Shown: positions 48,531 through 63,234, numbered from the stretch's first letter. The stretch is DNA of 64,000 nt from Anseranas semipalmata (GCA_013399115.1 VXAA01006076.1:232054-296053); one strand, 5' to 3'. Made by a program: numbers and translations. The notes: generated by a model not told the origin, from the sequence alone.

Positions 48531-49104
48531 CATTAACTAGGTGGCACGGTAAGCATGCAACAAGCTCACTGTCTCCTTTGTAAACCTGGAACTTCAGAGA
48601 TCTCTTCAGCTTTCCAAAAATTGATTTTATTTTTTAATTTCCAGGAATATGGTGTATTTCTGACTTTTCTTTTAGGTACAGAACAACAGCAACAAAACCC
48701 AGCTCTGAAAATCCTAGATCCCATAGACTAATCTCACCATGTCTGCAGGTTTTGTCTGAGAGATAACTCAGAAGAAAGGTCCCAGCTCCTGACACTTCTT
48801 ACAGATTTCAATTTCCTCGATAGTTTTGCAGTAGCCAGGGTTTTAGAATTTGATTACCAGCACACGACTATCTTGGCTATGCTGCATAATGAAAGTCCCC
48901 CTGTACTTCTAAGTGAATACATGTATACTTGTACATGTTTGTGTGTATATATTTACCTAAATGTCAACATAAGCTGTTAAATATGTAAACAAACCCTGGA
49001 GACTGTAAATTACAGCATGCATCTGGCAGTCAGTTGTAGTTGGGTTTGCCTACTGATTTTCATTTTAACATCTTGCTCTCACACACATTACTTCTAAAAG
49101 ACTT

Positions 49105-49175
49105 CCTTTTATTGTTATTGGTAATGATTAGTGTTATAGTAGCACTTACAGACTCAAGCCCATCATTTATGTAAT
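49105..49175 (+). repeat. Possible relic of an old SINE/LINE tail
   Basis: The sequence 'ttattgttattggtaatgattagtgttatagtagcacttacagactcaagcccatca' resembles a widespread amniote repeat end that starts with ATT-rich units followed by 'tagtagcacctagaggcccaa'. Similarity is short and imperfect, and I cannot assign a family. Confidence 0.25.
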
Positions 49176-50049
49176 GTATGTAATAGACAGAAGTGTTCTG
49201 TGATTAGTCAAGAAAGGTGTCTCTTAGCTCTTGATGTGAGTCACGTAATCTGACTGAGCCACGTGGGTTCAGCCATGCCCCAGACAACCCTTCCTACCAA
49301 CTGTGCACTATGCAAGTGGCAGAAGTGTGCTGTTGTTTCAGCTGGATTTTGGCACCTTATAGTACCTAGAAGACACATGCTACTACAGGGTTCACAGATT
49401 ATTTTTAAGGCAATTTCCCAAATGGCTCTACTCTGATCTCTTTCAAGTACAATTTCTTCAATCATTTAAGCTTGCTTGGACCTAAAATTAATTTTCTTCA
49501 TACGGTTTTCTAGTTGCTGGGTCAATCCAAAAGACAGCACTTCAGAAATAAAACTTAGCCTGAACAGATTTGTGGTCCATCTGCTTTCATGTTAAACTTT
49601 AAGAGCATAGTCAAACCCCAAGTGCTAATGCTAGACTTGTACCTGCTTTGGGACATACAGTCTGAAGCCCCAGCTTGCATGAACAGAGTTTACAGCTGAG
49701 ATTTACCACCCGACAGAATAGTAACATGAACAAGTAGCAAACACACCGAGTTGAGACTGCACCACACTTGAAGGTCTGAAGCCTCAAGGACTTCCCAGAA
49801 CATCCTCAGACAGCAGCACAGTGGTTTCCATCACTACAGCAGACTCAGTCCAACCTTTTGTTGGTTGACATAGCAGTATGCAGCCATTGTCATTATGTTC
49901 CTTGCAGCGCTATGATATTTCATAGAGAAAAGGTTGACAACAGACCTGAAGATTTCACTCTAACACGGCTGTCTAATCTTACACACCACTGTTGAACTAA
50001 CTTGAAAATATCTTGCTTCTCAGAACTTGTAATTAGATGTTTTCAGTCT

Positions 50050-50070
50050 TTTGTTGTTGTTGTTGTTGTT
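50050..50070 (+). repeat. (TTG)n microsatellite
   Basis: About seven TTG units ending at 'ccagatt'. It is the reverse-strand counterpart of the (AAC)n motif near 24.2 kb. Confidence 0.95.
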
Positions 50071-52444
50071 CCAGATTATTCCCATTTTATTCTTTTAGTA
50101 AAACTAATAAAAATGTAAAGTTTAAACAAACTGATTTCCTGATGTCCTGAGAAAGCTAGATTCCTTTGCAACTTCAGTTAGTGTCTGTCTTAAGCCAACT
50201 TCAATATAGAAACTTACTATAACCCATGCAAGGTGAAATGTCAGTTTTTATTCTTTCAGTGTGCCCATTAGAACAGCAGAAATTTTGAACCCAGTGAGAG
50301 TCATTAGAAAGTGTTGGAGTTGAAATAAACAGGCATTAGTTCCAATGCTTTTGGTGTCACTAAGACATGGCAGAACATTTCTAACTTTGTTCTGTTGGTA
50401 TCGTGACATCTGGGAGTTTTGCTTTTTCATCACCATCATCTGTGAAGACCTATCTTATGGAAATACCCAGGAACCTTACGGCCCATACTCCCAGCTGATA
50501 CAGCTCAACATACCACTGTCATCACAGAGAAGAGAATTTTCTTCAGTGTATTTACAAATGAAAACCTTACAAGCTAAGTAAAATATTAACTATTGTACTA
50601 GTTTCTAGAATAGAGAAATAACTTTTTCAAGCTACTTTTCACGACTACTGAAGCAAGCTGAAAAATTCCAATGGATACTGGCACTGCTTTCAAAAAGTTT
50701 TGAGAGTGATTTTGTAATACACTCACTTGACCATTGCAATATAGACTGTCACTAAGAGACTCTACTTAGGCTAAAGTTACTCTAGATAGTAGTAATTTCT
50801 AATCCCTGCTTTCGTACACAGCCTGAAAATAGGTTTGAATCATCAAGCTACTCTAATTTGTTCAGAAATTCAAGATATTGAAAAGAATAGGGAACAACAC
50901 TCTCGCACTAATTCCAATGCTGTACGTATACCAGGGTTATTAATTTCTTGCAGTGACAACAAATTATACAGGTCATGAAACCTTGCTTCATTGTGATATT
51001 TTTGTTCTGTCAGGTTGCAGGAACTGATCCAGTTAATAAGATAAGCACGCTCAGTTAATAAACTTGATTTCTAAGCCTTAACTCACCTTTGACACATAGC
51101 AAATTAAGTGTTAGCAAGTGCCAGACCATACTGCTATAGTGCTTTGCTGTTACAGTAGAGGTGGTTATTTTAACTTTCATAACAACCAAGCTTCAATGAT
51201 TACAGAAGGAAGCTTCTTAATATGAGTTACAGGCTGCTGATCCAAATAAACTTCCTCCACTGGCAGTCAAACCCTCTACCTCAACTTGAAAAGAAATCAA
51301 GTCCAGCTACATAGGGGAGCCACAGCTCTCCTATGGTCCTGCTGTACGAAGGAGCTAGAGAGAGCCCATATGACAAACTGCATCACTTGTAGTCAGAAAG
51401 GATAGGAGTACTGGGGCTGTCTCCTGCTAGTTTTGGAGGGACCAGTTAGAGGCAGCATTTGACCACGCTATTACTTAACCTGAAAACACTCTGGCCTTGA
51501 GCTTAGGATCCCAGCCTAATACTCCAGTACAACACTCCTGGAGAGACAAACTTTCTTTCAGCTTGCTGGCTTCATCTAGTACTGAGATTGAAATAATTTG
51601 CTGCAGTTCCACCTGGAGAAAAGGCAAGTATCTCACTATTTAGGCCAGAGATTAATTGGAAACTATGGCTATACAGAAATCTTAGCATCATTCTGATGCT
51701 ACATTCTAAGGTGGTGTGGCAGTTCATAAATCTCTACTACCCAAGAGTAGGCAGATGTGGAAGCAACATCTGGAAAGAGCACCTGGGACTGCCAGGACTC
51801 AATAGGGATCTGAATGTTTTCCAGTCTGGTATGACAGAATACCACAGACTCAGCACAGCTGCACATCAGCAAGATCTATGATAACCTACACAGCAATATT
51901 TACTCTAAAAACAGCATAATATAGATTTGCAGCTTATATTGTGGCTGACAAAGGAAATCAAAGTGTATTTCCTGAAGCTTTGTAGCTTAATAACAAGAGA
52001 GAATCATCATTTAGTGAACTTAGCCGAAGGACTTTTCAGAGAGCAGTCAGTGTCTATTGTTTCTTGATATGGCTATGACTGTTAGAAGAGCTTGGGACCC
52101 TGTGTTGGTTGTGACTGGAAAGACTCATTTACCCTGAAAATTGATATTGAGTATATGCCACCTCTTTAAAATTATAAATAATATGGACAAAGTAAGTCCC
52201 TTTTATTACATCACAGTGAAATAAGCTGGAAAAAAGGAAGAGGCTTTGGATGAAACTCCAAGCCACCTGAAGGCTTCCAGTGACTTAATAAGGTGAAATA
52301 TTGCCTTATTTCCAATTTCTTTTTTATTATTATTATTGTTTCCTGCTTCTCTTTGAACACACAAAACTAATAAGCATGCTTTTATCACAGAGAAATAAGG
52401 TAACACTGGTGAAATCTGCAAGAGCAAGTGGGCATAGAAATGCC

Positions 52445-52456
52445 TTTTTTTTTTTT
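52445..52456 (+). repeat. Poly-T tract
   Basis: Twelve T. A short (TTA)n-like stretch lies about 110 bases upstream at 52321-52338. Confidence 0.93.
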
Positions 52457-53531
52457 AATAAAGGTTTTAATAAAGATGTATATACAAGCCTTGCAGCTCT
52501 TCAATAAAAGCCCAAGTCTGCATGTTGCTTATAGACCTCAACTTCCCCTGAAGTCAGTGAGCTATTTTACAGGAAACAATCTCGTTGTGGCTCCAAGGCA
52601 ATAAACAATATTATCTAATATGTCTTTTCCCTCTTGAATCTCTGCAATTAGGTTTTTAATTATATCAGTTGGAGAATACATATGAACACAGGGAGCAGAT
52701 ATGCAGATCCCAGCTCTTTGCTCTCCTAGTGCAAGCAGTGGTGTATGCTCCATTTGCACAGCAAGTGCTGGAAGGAGAGAAAGCTCCTGCGCTTCCCAGC
52801 CACGGCCCCAGAGCCAGTCTGAACCCACGCGCTGCTGCAGCAGCACTTGAACTTATGGCTCCATTACAGGAAGACAACAGACAAGACCTTGATGGCCAGC
52901 AGGTCCAGTTGCCACCATCTGGGTGCTAGGAGCCAGATGTTCTGCTCTGTGATAGCTGGCAAGCTTTTTGTTCCCCCATCAAAAATCATAGCCTACAGGA
53001 GGTGACAGTGTTTGACACCTTTACTTGCAGTAAGTAATGAAGATGTTTTAGGAAGATCATCACAAAAATAGTTTTGGAGCCAGCTATTCAGAATTTTAAG
53101 TAGAAGATAAATAAAATAGATTAATTGTGACAACAAAAGTTTTCTGTTTCAAAAGGGAAGATCTGATAAATTAGGAGTACCAATTAACTGAACTAGCCAA
53201 TGAGGCAGAGAAGCCTTGGGATCTGAATGCCTGCTTGCAATTTCTGCAGGTCTGCAGTGCTTGAGCATTAAGTTCACAAAAGGCTTTATAGAACACAGTG
53301 CCTGTGAAAGCAGGAATGTGAGCTGGTGTGCAAACATGGCAGACTTACCATCCCCCTTGTTCTCCACACCTGCCTCCATGGTCCAGCATCTCAAAGTAGA
53401 TTCTCAGACCTCCTTGGTGTCCTAACACCAGACAAAGTAGCTTGGGCACAGGTATCCCCAGCACAAGGAGCAGCTCTGGCTTCAAGCCATATGCAAAGTT
53501 GGGAATAAAATCTGGTCCCTTGCTTCTGACT

Positions 53532-53543
53532 CCCCCCCCCCCC
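53532..53543 (+). repeat. Poly-C run
   Basis: Twelve C followed by AAAA. It is a likely indel-error site. Confidence 0.95.
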
Positions 53544-54599
53544 AAAATGTAACATTACAAAATTCAACTTGCATTGTATTTTGTTTTTAAGCATCTTACT
53601 TACGTTTGTAATCAAAGGTGTGCTCAGAGTTGATTTACATTGTAATAAAGAAATATTCCTTTTGCAAGTATTAAAATGACTTAGATATTCCAGTGGGAGC
53701 AGATTGCTTTAATGAAAGCAACAACAGTAAGAAATAAAAAAAAAAAATGTTATTTTCTCTGCCTTTTAAATTGTGACAACTGCTTCAGCCCCTATCCACC
53801 TCTATTAACAGTGGAAATAGTTTTACCCAACAAATACTTGTAATAAAAGCTGTAGGTGGCTCCAAGTCCAATGAAATTAATGTTTGGAATTTAATTGCAG
53901 ATGCTTTCAGATGCCTTTAGAAAAAGTTGAGTGCTCTAGGAGGCGTCCAGTTAAAGAGTAGACCAGAACAATTATTTATTGGGAGAAGCACCGATTCTTT
54001 TTTTATGGCTAAATCACAGTTAACACTGCTATAAATAGCACAACATACATACTTACAGGTTTAGGAGGGCAGGCAAGAGGTACAAAACTGAAAAAGCAAC
54101 TGACAGGAGCTGGAATGGAGGCACATGCACACAAAGAAAGTGAACTCCAGCTGTCATTTTTCTTTCCTAGAAGTGTCTGGCAAGACAGGTAGTTTTACTG
54201 TCTGCCATTTTCTCAAGCTGCAGGAGCACTCAGAGGAGCAGAACTGATAACACATATGAAAAACAATGATGAAAATGGGTTTAAGCAGCAAACCAACTTG
54301 GACAACTGCTACTGCAGTCACTCATTTAACACACAGCCATGAAAAAAACAGTACACATTGATTCAGGTATAACAGAGGCACACAACTCTGCAGCTGGCTA
54401 GCAGCTAATGATGAGGTATCACTGCTACGGCCTGATTAAGGCATTGGCAAAATTAGAGACTTTCATTTCTAAGACTCAGACACATTACATGCAACACATC
54501 TTCCCCACTTCCTCTCTTGAGTGTCGGTCTTTCCATTACTGCCAGATAACCAAAATAGCTAAAACTACACTGGGAACACAGACCAGTTTTTGTTAGACT

Positions 54600-54700
54600 C
54601 TCCTTCTCCAGCCTGACCTGTTTGTCAAACTCAGACTTAATCCTCTCTTTTTTATCCCTTACATCATTTAAAATTGAAACTGGGAAAGAGATGCCCTCTT
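54600..54700 (-). other. Weak exon candidate on the minus strand
   Basis: Reading the minus strand, an acceptor-like 'tctctttcccag' precedes an open stretch coding for a charged peptide (NDVRDKKERIKSEFDKQVR). A 'caaacag/gtcagg' junction could be a poor donor. The Lys/Glu/Arg-rich, coiled-coil-like composition is unlike most open frames here. The opposite strand is also open over the same bases, the donor is weak and I recognise no family, so chance is the likelier explanation. Confidence 0.12.
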
Positions 54701-57365
54701 CAGAATACTTAGAAGAGGATGAAAGACAAAACAAGGTCCCTCAATTCCCTAACTCCTTAATGTCTACACTTCAAAGTCCAACAGGTAAAATTACAAAGAA
54801 AATGAAAAGCATCAAAATACAAAAGTTGTGGCCAGAAGAAATCACACCCTCATTAGGGCACCATACTAAATAGCCAAAATAATCATAGTACAGTACATAG
54901 ATGTAAATAAAAACCTATTTGTGGATGTGACACTGTAACTTACTGATCTTTCTAAAACCCAAGGTGGATACAGAAAAATTGAAAGGTGTTAAATTTGCTG
55001 CTGACAACTCTCAAATGTTAATATTAAATATTCTTTCAACATTCACCTGTATTCTCATAAGTCTGTTGAAACAGATTGTACATAACAAAACATATACTCA
55101 ACTCTTTGCTTTAGGAATTGAGAGGGGAGGGGACAGTATTAACTAAGAAAGAAAAGTATCTACTTACCTAGTCTATCTTCTCTCAGCTGCACACCAATTG
55201 AAAGGCTAATCTACTATCTATCTAAATTGAAAACGGTTGTCTGTTCTCCGATACAGGATTTTTGCACCAATAGCTGCAAAGGCTCAGCACGTCAGACATC
55301 CAGAAATACAATGTATGCACAGGACAATCATTTCCTTTTTTTAAAACATAGTAAGTTAACATACGGTATGAAAAAGGTACAGCTATTTTAGAAAATTACT
55401 ATGAAATAGTAATGAATAGCAGAATGAAAAGCTACTTAACTAAACCTCCAGGCTCCTGACTGTGCTTGCAAATCTTGCTGCCCCTGAGCAACCCCAGCAG
55501 CTCTGTGCTTAAATGGGCAGGGGTGTAGGGAAGGTCCCAGGTAGGGCTGGTCAGAGCCATTAAGGCTTATTTGTGCCCACAGCACCCCAATGTAAATACC
55601 TCAAATGACCAGTCCTCCCATCATTTGGTTTATCCTAAGGTGACTGCAAAGGAGCAAGTGATACGTTCCTGATATTTCTGAAATACAAAATTCACTCTGT
55701 GGCACAGCAGAGGAGCCTCTGTGCTCTTCTGGTGTAGGAGTTTACTTGAGTACCACTGTTAGAACAGAACATATTTTTTAATTGTCCTGCATGAAAAGAA
55801 CACCCATGATACAAGCCAAGCCATTTTTTCAACTCTGGTGACTCACAACTGGGATTGTAAATGACGTATATGTTGAGGCAATTTGGATCTTCAGAGCCAC
55901 AGCAGCCAAATGAATGCAAAATGATGCCCACTGGAGACTCAGGCCAGTAATTAATCTTTGGCAAACATTCAGCATCTCAAGTAAGTTTGATCTAGAAAGT
56001 GACTAATTTCTCATGTGTTTTCAGGACCACAGGAACAGAGGAGAATAATGACATGCCAGAAAAGAGGAAAAGTTGCTGACTACTTTGAGCAGGAGGACAA
56101 GAGAGGCCTGCTTCTCCACAAAACTCAAGTCCACCATGCAAGAGCCTGCTCTGTCACATTCAAGCTTGTAATACGGCCATCGCCCTGCTGTTATTTTTCA
56201 AATCTGCATATGCCAGAACTTATAACTGGAAAGGAGAAAACAATAGCAACAGGCAAAAGGAAAACAACAACAATAACAAAAACAACCAGGGTATCCAGTT
56301 CTGGCACTGCTGCTTTTAATTAAACCAGTGGAACAGCTTATGACACAGACAGATTTCCATTGTGGGTAGGAACAGAAGAGTGACTCCATGATTAAAGCAT
56401 TGGTTTGATGCCATGCAACATACACTTTCTTTTATCTGCATTTCATTATACTGCTAAAAGAATCAGCAAGTGAGCACAGGGCAGCAAAGGTGAAGGGAGC
56501 AAAGCTGGTAGGACCACAGAGGAGACAAATGTGACAAACAGGAGAAGGAAACTGAGAGAAGGTTGCAGCCAAGGGGAGAGAATGGCAAAGGGCAGCCATG
56601 GTGAGAGAGCAATACAGCTGACAGAGCAGACTGTGAATGAAGGTGAAAGACAGCCTAATTCCAAAGGTGAGTTATGACTGACAAGCTCTTCACCACTGGT
56701 TCAGATGCACTCTTGTGAAATCCTCTATACAGAAAGGTCCTTTGGCTGAAAGACCTTTTTCAGTCATAGCTGGGGAAGCTTTCAAAAAGGCTTCTCCCTG
56801 CGTCAAAGGCATGCATCCCAGGGAAAGTAAAACAAAGTAAGGAGCCACACACAGCTGTGGGGCTGGCCACCACCTGGAGGTAACAACCTGCACAAGGCTC
56901 TTCAGATTTGAGTCTGGTATTTATACGAAATGATGAAGACAAGAAGGCAGAGGAACGTCCTGCGCCTAGTCATTAGTAAACTAGACTAATTCTTCACCCA
57001 GTGCTTGATGCAATTACCCAACAATTACAGACAGTACCTCCCATGGATTGCTGATATGCAGCAGCACAGAAAACAGATCACTCCGTGTTACTTTTTCTGC
57101 ATAATCTTCCCAGCAGTCTGTAATTAAAAGCATTAAGCAGAAGAAAGAAACAAGAGGAAAAAAGGGTGCTGCAAAAAAATAGGTTGAATATAGCCTATTT
57201 TGAGTGGCAAGAAAAAGGTATGTATTCCTAGTGGAAGATCAAGGAAGGGCTCTGATTACAAAGATCATTTAGAGTCAGCCCTTTCCCAGCATGAAATTTG
57301 AATAGTTCTTGGGGACTCGCCAGCATGAAAGGAAAATGCTTTGAATGGAAGAGTCTACAAACAGA

Positions 57366-57440
57366 GGTGTAGTATCACAGATCTAGAAGTCAAGAAAGAC
57401 TTTCTGACTTCATCTAGCTGAGAATCATTTGCTATTTCAT
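57366..57440 (-). repeat. Weak candidate for an ancient CR1 3' relic
   Basis: The + strand 'tatcacagatctagaagtcaagaaagactttctgacttcatctagctgag' has the layout of an old CR1/LINE 3' end (atcatagat, then gaccttc..ggtcatctagtcca). Similarity is limited to a few short words, so this may be chance. Confidence 0.15.
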
Positions 57441-59164
57441 CTTCCTGACCCACCTACCACAACAACAGCCATGACTTCTGCAAACAGCCGGTAGTCATGG
57501 TGGGTGGCACAACTGACATTGCCATCATCAGAAATGAAAATGCACAGATTTTTCTACTGTCTGTGCATCTGACTGCAGCCTGAAAAAATTTGGACCAGAC
57601 TGAAAAAAATAATGATAATCACATGCTGGCACATATTATGAGTTTTTACAGGAGTGCTGGAGAAAACTGGCATGATTTTGAAGGGACAGATGTTAGCATT
57701 AGAGGAATCATTCTGAAGTTGACCATTATAAGGCAGACTATAAAAATATAACAAAACTATTCTGTATGCTGTCAGATGAAAGAACTTATGGATTAGCCAA
57801 GAGAGAAAATTTGTGATTTATAGTGACATGGCAAGAATTTAAAACCAGTAAGACCACCAGAACAATAGGAAGGGAAGATAAGAAAAAAACAGTTTCAAAG
57901 GTGTCCATAAATTAAAAATCCAACATCTTTCTTTGTCTGTATATTTTCACGTGACTATGAGTCAGCTAACCATGGAAAGTCAGTGAAATGGAAAATGTAA
58001 TAATGTACACTACAGGTAAGTTACAACAGTAGAATAATAAGCACCATTTTGGTGATGTGGTCAGTACTTCAGAATCACATTAAAAGAGGCTCTGTCTCCA
58101 AAATAATATACTAGTCTGATGAACGTACCTTACTTTCTAGCCTGTACAACAAAACACTTGGAATCAGTCAAGTATTTTATATCAGCTCAGTTTCCCATTT
58201 GCCTGTACATGTCAAATTAGCGCTCCATTTTGTTTGCAACTCATCAGTAGCATACAAGAAATGAATTCCACACATAAACTCAGTTAGTGTGAAATAAAAG
58301 AGACAGTATAACAAAGCTATAATGAAAGTGTATCCAGCATTTGGGGAAACTAATTATTTATGGAAAAGATAAACAAACTCCTTCACAAGAATTCAGCAAA
58401 ATAGCTTTTGTAATGCTCTGATAAAATATGAAGAACAGTGTAATCTTCCTTCAGCTTGCTGGAGCGTAAAACAGCAATGTTTCTCAGGCATTAGAAGTTC
58501 AGCAATAAGGAGGCTTGGAAGCGATTTTTTTTTTAATTGGTATGAGATGTTAATAGCAAAATGGAAGTTTGATGACGATGCTAGCATTGATGAAGTTACT
58601 AGCTGCACTACCAAGGCAAGATCATATACAAAAAGCCACCACAAAGCTCTTACAGTGCCATCCTAGGGCAGCAGCTACATAGAGCCAAATTATTCTCAGC
58701 CCTGCCAGTTCTCAAACATACAACTGAGCTCTCCCATTCAGGTATACTGAGCGTCAGGGAGATCAGCAAGACACTGGGCAGATAAAAATAATAGATGTAC
58801 TATGCTTATTCCTTCTGTGTTCTCTCCTCACATACACCTTGAGACACATGAGGTGACCAAGCAAATGGCCTCTCTTTCACACAATAATCTTTTCCTTTGG
58901 AATTCCTAAAGTGAAAAGGAGAGAGATGATTACCCTTTTAATAACAAAAATATATTTTTAAGATATCGTGAATTTAATTCCTATATAATGTTCAATATTT
59001 GACAGCCATGAACTTCTGTTATGCAGGGAGGATAAAAAACACCAGCATGAGCAATGAGAATTTCCTTCAATAGCTGTAATTTTCTCACTGATTTTTAGAA
59101 AAATTCTCAATTGATACTAGTAGTTACTTCTGGTGGAAAAAAAAAGGAAATGTATGTGAATGTT

Positions 59165-59184
59165 AAAAAAAAAAAAAAAAAAAA
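59165..59184 (+). repeat. Poly-A tract
   Basis: Twenty A after 'gaatgtt'. Confidence 0.95.
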
Positions 59185-61253
59185 CATGCCATATCACTTG
59201 TTGAAGGCTCTACAAAGAGTTTATCTTCATGAAGAGATAAAAGTTAGCTAATTCAGTGTAAAACTTCTGTGAAAATTAAAACCTGCACAGTTTTTATGTA
59301 AGCTATTTAGTTAGGATAAAGTCTATAAAGGAGATGGGAGTTTCTATTGACTCGACTGAAATGAAAGCTAACATCTGAGCTGCATTAAGATTTTACCACC
59401 CAGACATTCTGAAGTTATTTTTTTTCATTAGCAAAGTCACCACCAAAGGGTTTTTCTTTCTCTCTGCTCTAGTACATTTTACTTCCTCTCTGCCAAGTCT
59501 GTCAAACAGCTAATGGTTGGTACATTTGCATCTATGTCTTAGTCCAGCTGATCATTGCAACTGGACTGACACCTACTAGCCTTTGGGTTGCTCCCATTGT
59601 GAACTAGCTGTTGAAAAAAGACCCAAAAGTGTACTTCGTTTGAAAGCTGTCTGATGATAAACTTTGAAGAAATAGCTCTTCCTCCCTCCCCGGCATAACT
59701 GTGAATTTTATCTGACTTGCTTTGGCTTGTTTCAGAAAGACAGGCTCTTATAATCTCCTCTAGTAATACAAACTGTCCTTCCTCATACCTGTTTCAACTT
59801 GATTCCACTTGGAGTCCACCTTTCTAATCACCGGTGTCTTAATCTGTATGTAGTGTTTCAGATAGAGACTTGCTATGCTTTGTAATGATGTTAACATTCC
59901 CACAATCTTCAATGAAAATATCTCACCCAACACCTCATAGATTTTATTTCATCCTTTTAAGGCCAAATTTTATCGGTGAGGATAGACCATAGCATTGAAG
60001 GCCAGCCAGAGGTCTCCAAATTAGCAGAGACCTGAGATGATAAAGTTTTAAATGTTTTTTTGAAGCAATTGTTCATTTAGAGTAAAGGTTGATGTCTAAT
60101 AAAACCTTTAACTTTGACACTATTCCCTCCAAAGCTTTCCTAGAAGTTCAAACTGTACGAGGTGGGTTTGGCACATTATGGGCAACAATACAGGCACCAT
60201 GATGTAACTCAGCAGCAATATTTTTTAGTGCAATAAGAAGTGCAGGCAGAGAGAGGAGCTTAAAGGACCAGACTACCACAGAACTGGGCTGGTTTGAGCC
60301 ATGTAATAAGCATCTTTGATGCCACAGTCGACAAGTGAAGTGTCTGTGCCTCATCCAACACATACTCAGCTCAGTGGAAACATTTGCCCTGATTTCCATA
60401 CACCTTCATCCAGGCCCACGGAGAACTATAACTCAATCTCAGATAAGCCAGATAATAAATACAATGCAGGTGTTTAGGAGCTGTTGTATTTCAGTTTCAG
60501 GTACCTGCAAATCTGATTTTCAAGAAGTGTGTCAGGGAACATCTGGATTCTAAAGTTAAACAAAAATAAAAGTTTTGAAAAATATTATTGTAGCTCTGAT
60601 GAGAAAGCCTGCTTAAGTCCTTTTTTCATTTGGTAAAGATTTGTATATCCTGATATTATTAAAATTCATAGGCTTGTTGTGCGAAAGAGACACCTTACAA
60701 GGAATTCAACTTCTCTTTATAAGGACTTACTCTTTCAGTTGAAAACATAGCCAGACAAGCATTCTGCATTTAGAGAAGACAAACTCTTCCTTTCTTTGTC
60801 TCCTTGTCCATCTCTAGAGATTAATAAGGAGCTTGGTCCTTCTCTACTCTCACTTCTTTTCTGTAGAAAGAACCAATATATTTTGATTTAAGATGATGCT
60901 TACTTGAATGAGAATTTGACTAAAGCCCTCATCTGTTTGCAAAGAACTGCAGAAAGACAGTTCTGACTGAGTGATTATCACAAAAATAGCATAAAAGGAT
61001 CCCCAAAAGAGCTCTGTTTTTATGCCAGGTGTGTTGAGTTCCCAAACAAAACAAAGCCGGGCAATACTTTTACCTCTGCTTAGTCAGTTCATTGTAAGGA
61101 TCTTATCCCAGCATGAACTGGAAGCTCACACTGAAGATGGATTGATGCATCTAATCATCTAATCTGAAGTTGTTGAAAGGATTTCAGGTGTCTAGAGCTT
61201 TCAATATAATTTCTTTCACCAACAGTAAAATCTATTTAGAGAAGAAAAAAAGC

Positions 61254-61263
61254 GGGGGGGGGG
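61254..61263 (+). repeat. Poly-G run
   Basis: Ten G after 'aaaaaaagc'. It is a likely indel-error site. Confidence 0.95.
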
Positions 61264-63217
61264 CAGGGATGTAGCAGAGTTCTGTTTCTTTAATATTAAA
61301 AGATAACGAAATTGAAGGCTCCTAGAAACACAGTTAATTATTACTGCCATTTGAAAGCCAAAAGCTAATCACAGCAGCTACACCAAAAGGAACAGGCAAT
61401 CCTGCTTGGAACTGGACTCCTTGGTTTATAAAATACATGTGTCGATCTCGTTTTTCTTGTGAAACCATGAGGAGACAGCAAAGAGGCAAAACAAAACCGT
61501 TCAAGGACAGACAGAAAGAAGGAAGGAAGCTCTAAATCCATAGTAGGAAATCAGAGATGCCGAAATGCACCTCTGCACTCTCTCTCTTCAGTTACACTTG
61601 ACGTACATCAAAACTCAGAGCTATGGATCAGGAGAAGCTGATCTGTCTCTTAGCTCTCCGTTGACCTTTATGCCTCGCAAGACAAAGGCCACTGTGTGTG
61701 CCTGCCCTCCGGAGCACGTGCATCAAAGCCTGGAAATGATGATCCCCTGTTTTGCTCTGTAATGTAGAAACTGTAAGTGCACCAAGAAATCTTCAAAAAG
61801 CATCACAACTTCCTTGATAAAAGGCCAGCTAACTGATATAATATCTCTTGCCCTAATAAATATTAAATTGTTATCATAAAATATACAGTGGCCAAAATAA
61901 ATGACCACATGGAAGACAACTGCCTGGCAAGGAGAGGAGAGTATTTGCTTCCTACTGTTGAAGACAGTGTGGCAGGTTTTGCTAATAGAAATCAAGCAAG
62001 AATCCAATGGCATTTAAAGGAAAAGTGTTCCTTCTCTCATTCTGACCATATGCTGATTTTGCAGAAGGCAAGGTCCTGGCTGGAATCTAGCCTGGCTTTG
62101 CCTAATTTATAAAATGTTAGAGCTTCTTTCACTTCTTGTTTAGGGAAATGACATTTAAAAAATGCACTCTTTCAGCCATTTAATTCTGTAAGTTTATCTA
62201 GTGGTCATGGCATATTGCACAGGCTCTTCTTGCCATAAACAGATCCAGACTGTTTTTCTAAACCAGCTATTCCTTAACAAGAAATTGTCTTCTCTTTCAG
62301 GAGCCACCAGTTTGCAAACAGCAGTTGCATATGGGAAGGCAATCACCTTTCACTGGATTCCACTGCCTTGCAAGAACTGTCATTATCTGCATAAACAAAT
62401 ACCCCATATTCAGTGCTGAGTAGCTTATAGAGGAGTAAAAAAAAGCCAGAGTTCTTAACAATGCCAGCTATCAGAGAAATGCAGCATTCAAAACTCTATC
62501 CAGAGCTTTTGCTTTGCGCCTACCAAACTAAATCCCAGAGGTACCACCTTCCATCCAGTTCCGGAAATGAACTTCACCGATTAGGGGCTACTCTACATCG
62601 CTATAGACCATGCAGGCAAGAAATCTGTTAAAAATCGTGTACCTAAGAGGCCCTGTAAATACTCCCTTTGTAAGCAATGGGGTTTTAAAAACGAGTTTAA
62701 GAGCCCATGCTGCTGCACATCTGTGCTTACAGCTGCCATTAATAATGCCAGGGTTCCAGTGGCAGCAGCACCTGTCTTACCATAAGGTTGCCTTCACAGG
62801 GCCCTTCCCTGTCTATTGTCCTTCATAAACACAAGTAAATATGAAACAATGGCTGTTTTTTCAAATGGTAAATCCATTGCAGGAACACCACTCAAAGTAC
62901 CTGAAACCTTGCAGCTTCAGCACATCATTTCTGGTAATAAGAGCTTTGTTGCTTACATAATTAAGTCCCTTGGAGGCAGCATGCTTGGAATGGATTGAAA
63001 ATTATGTCCTTTATTTTCCTCTGCCTTTCTTCAGCATCCCCTGAAATGCGTCTATTTTTATTTAAAAATTCTTGTTTATCCCTGTTACTAATTCCACTTT
63101 TGATGGATGTCAGGTTACCAAATTTATATGAAGCTCTATCAGTGTGTTTATTAAAATAAGTTTTCAATGCAGAAATGAGAGAATCAAAGACATTAGCAAA
63201 AAGGACAAAAATCACTG

Positions 63218-63234
63218 TTTTTTTTTTTCCCCCC
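63218..63234 (+). repeat. T-run followed by C-run
   Basis: Eleven T are followed by six C, a pyrimidine-only stretch. Confidence 0.9.

Noticed and set aside
58160..58225. 'ctcagtttcccatttgcctgtacatg' as a further MIR core
   Set aside because: Only about ten bases match and the flanks do not follow the MIR order.
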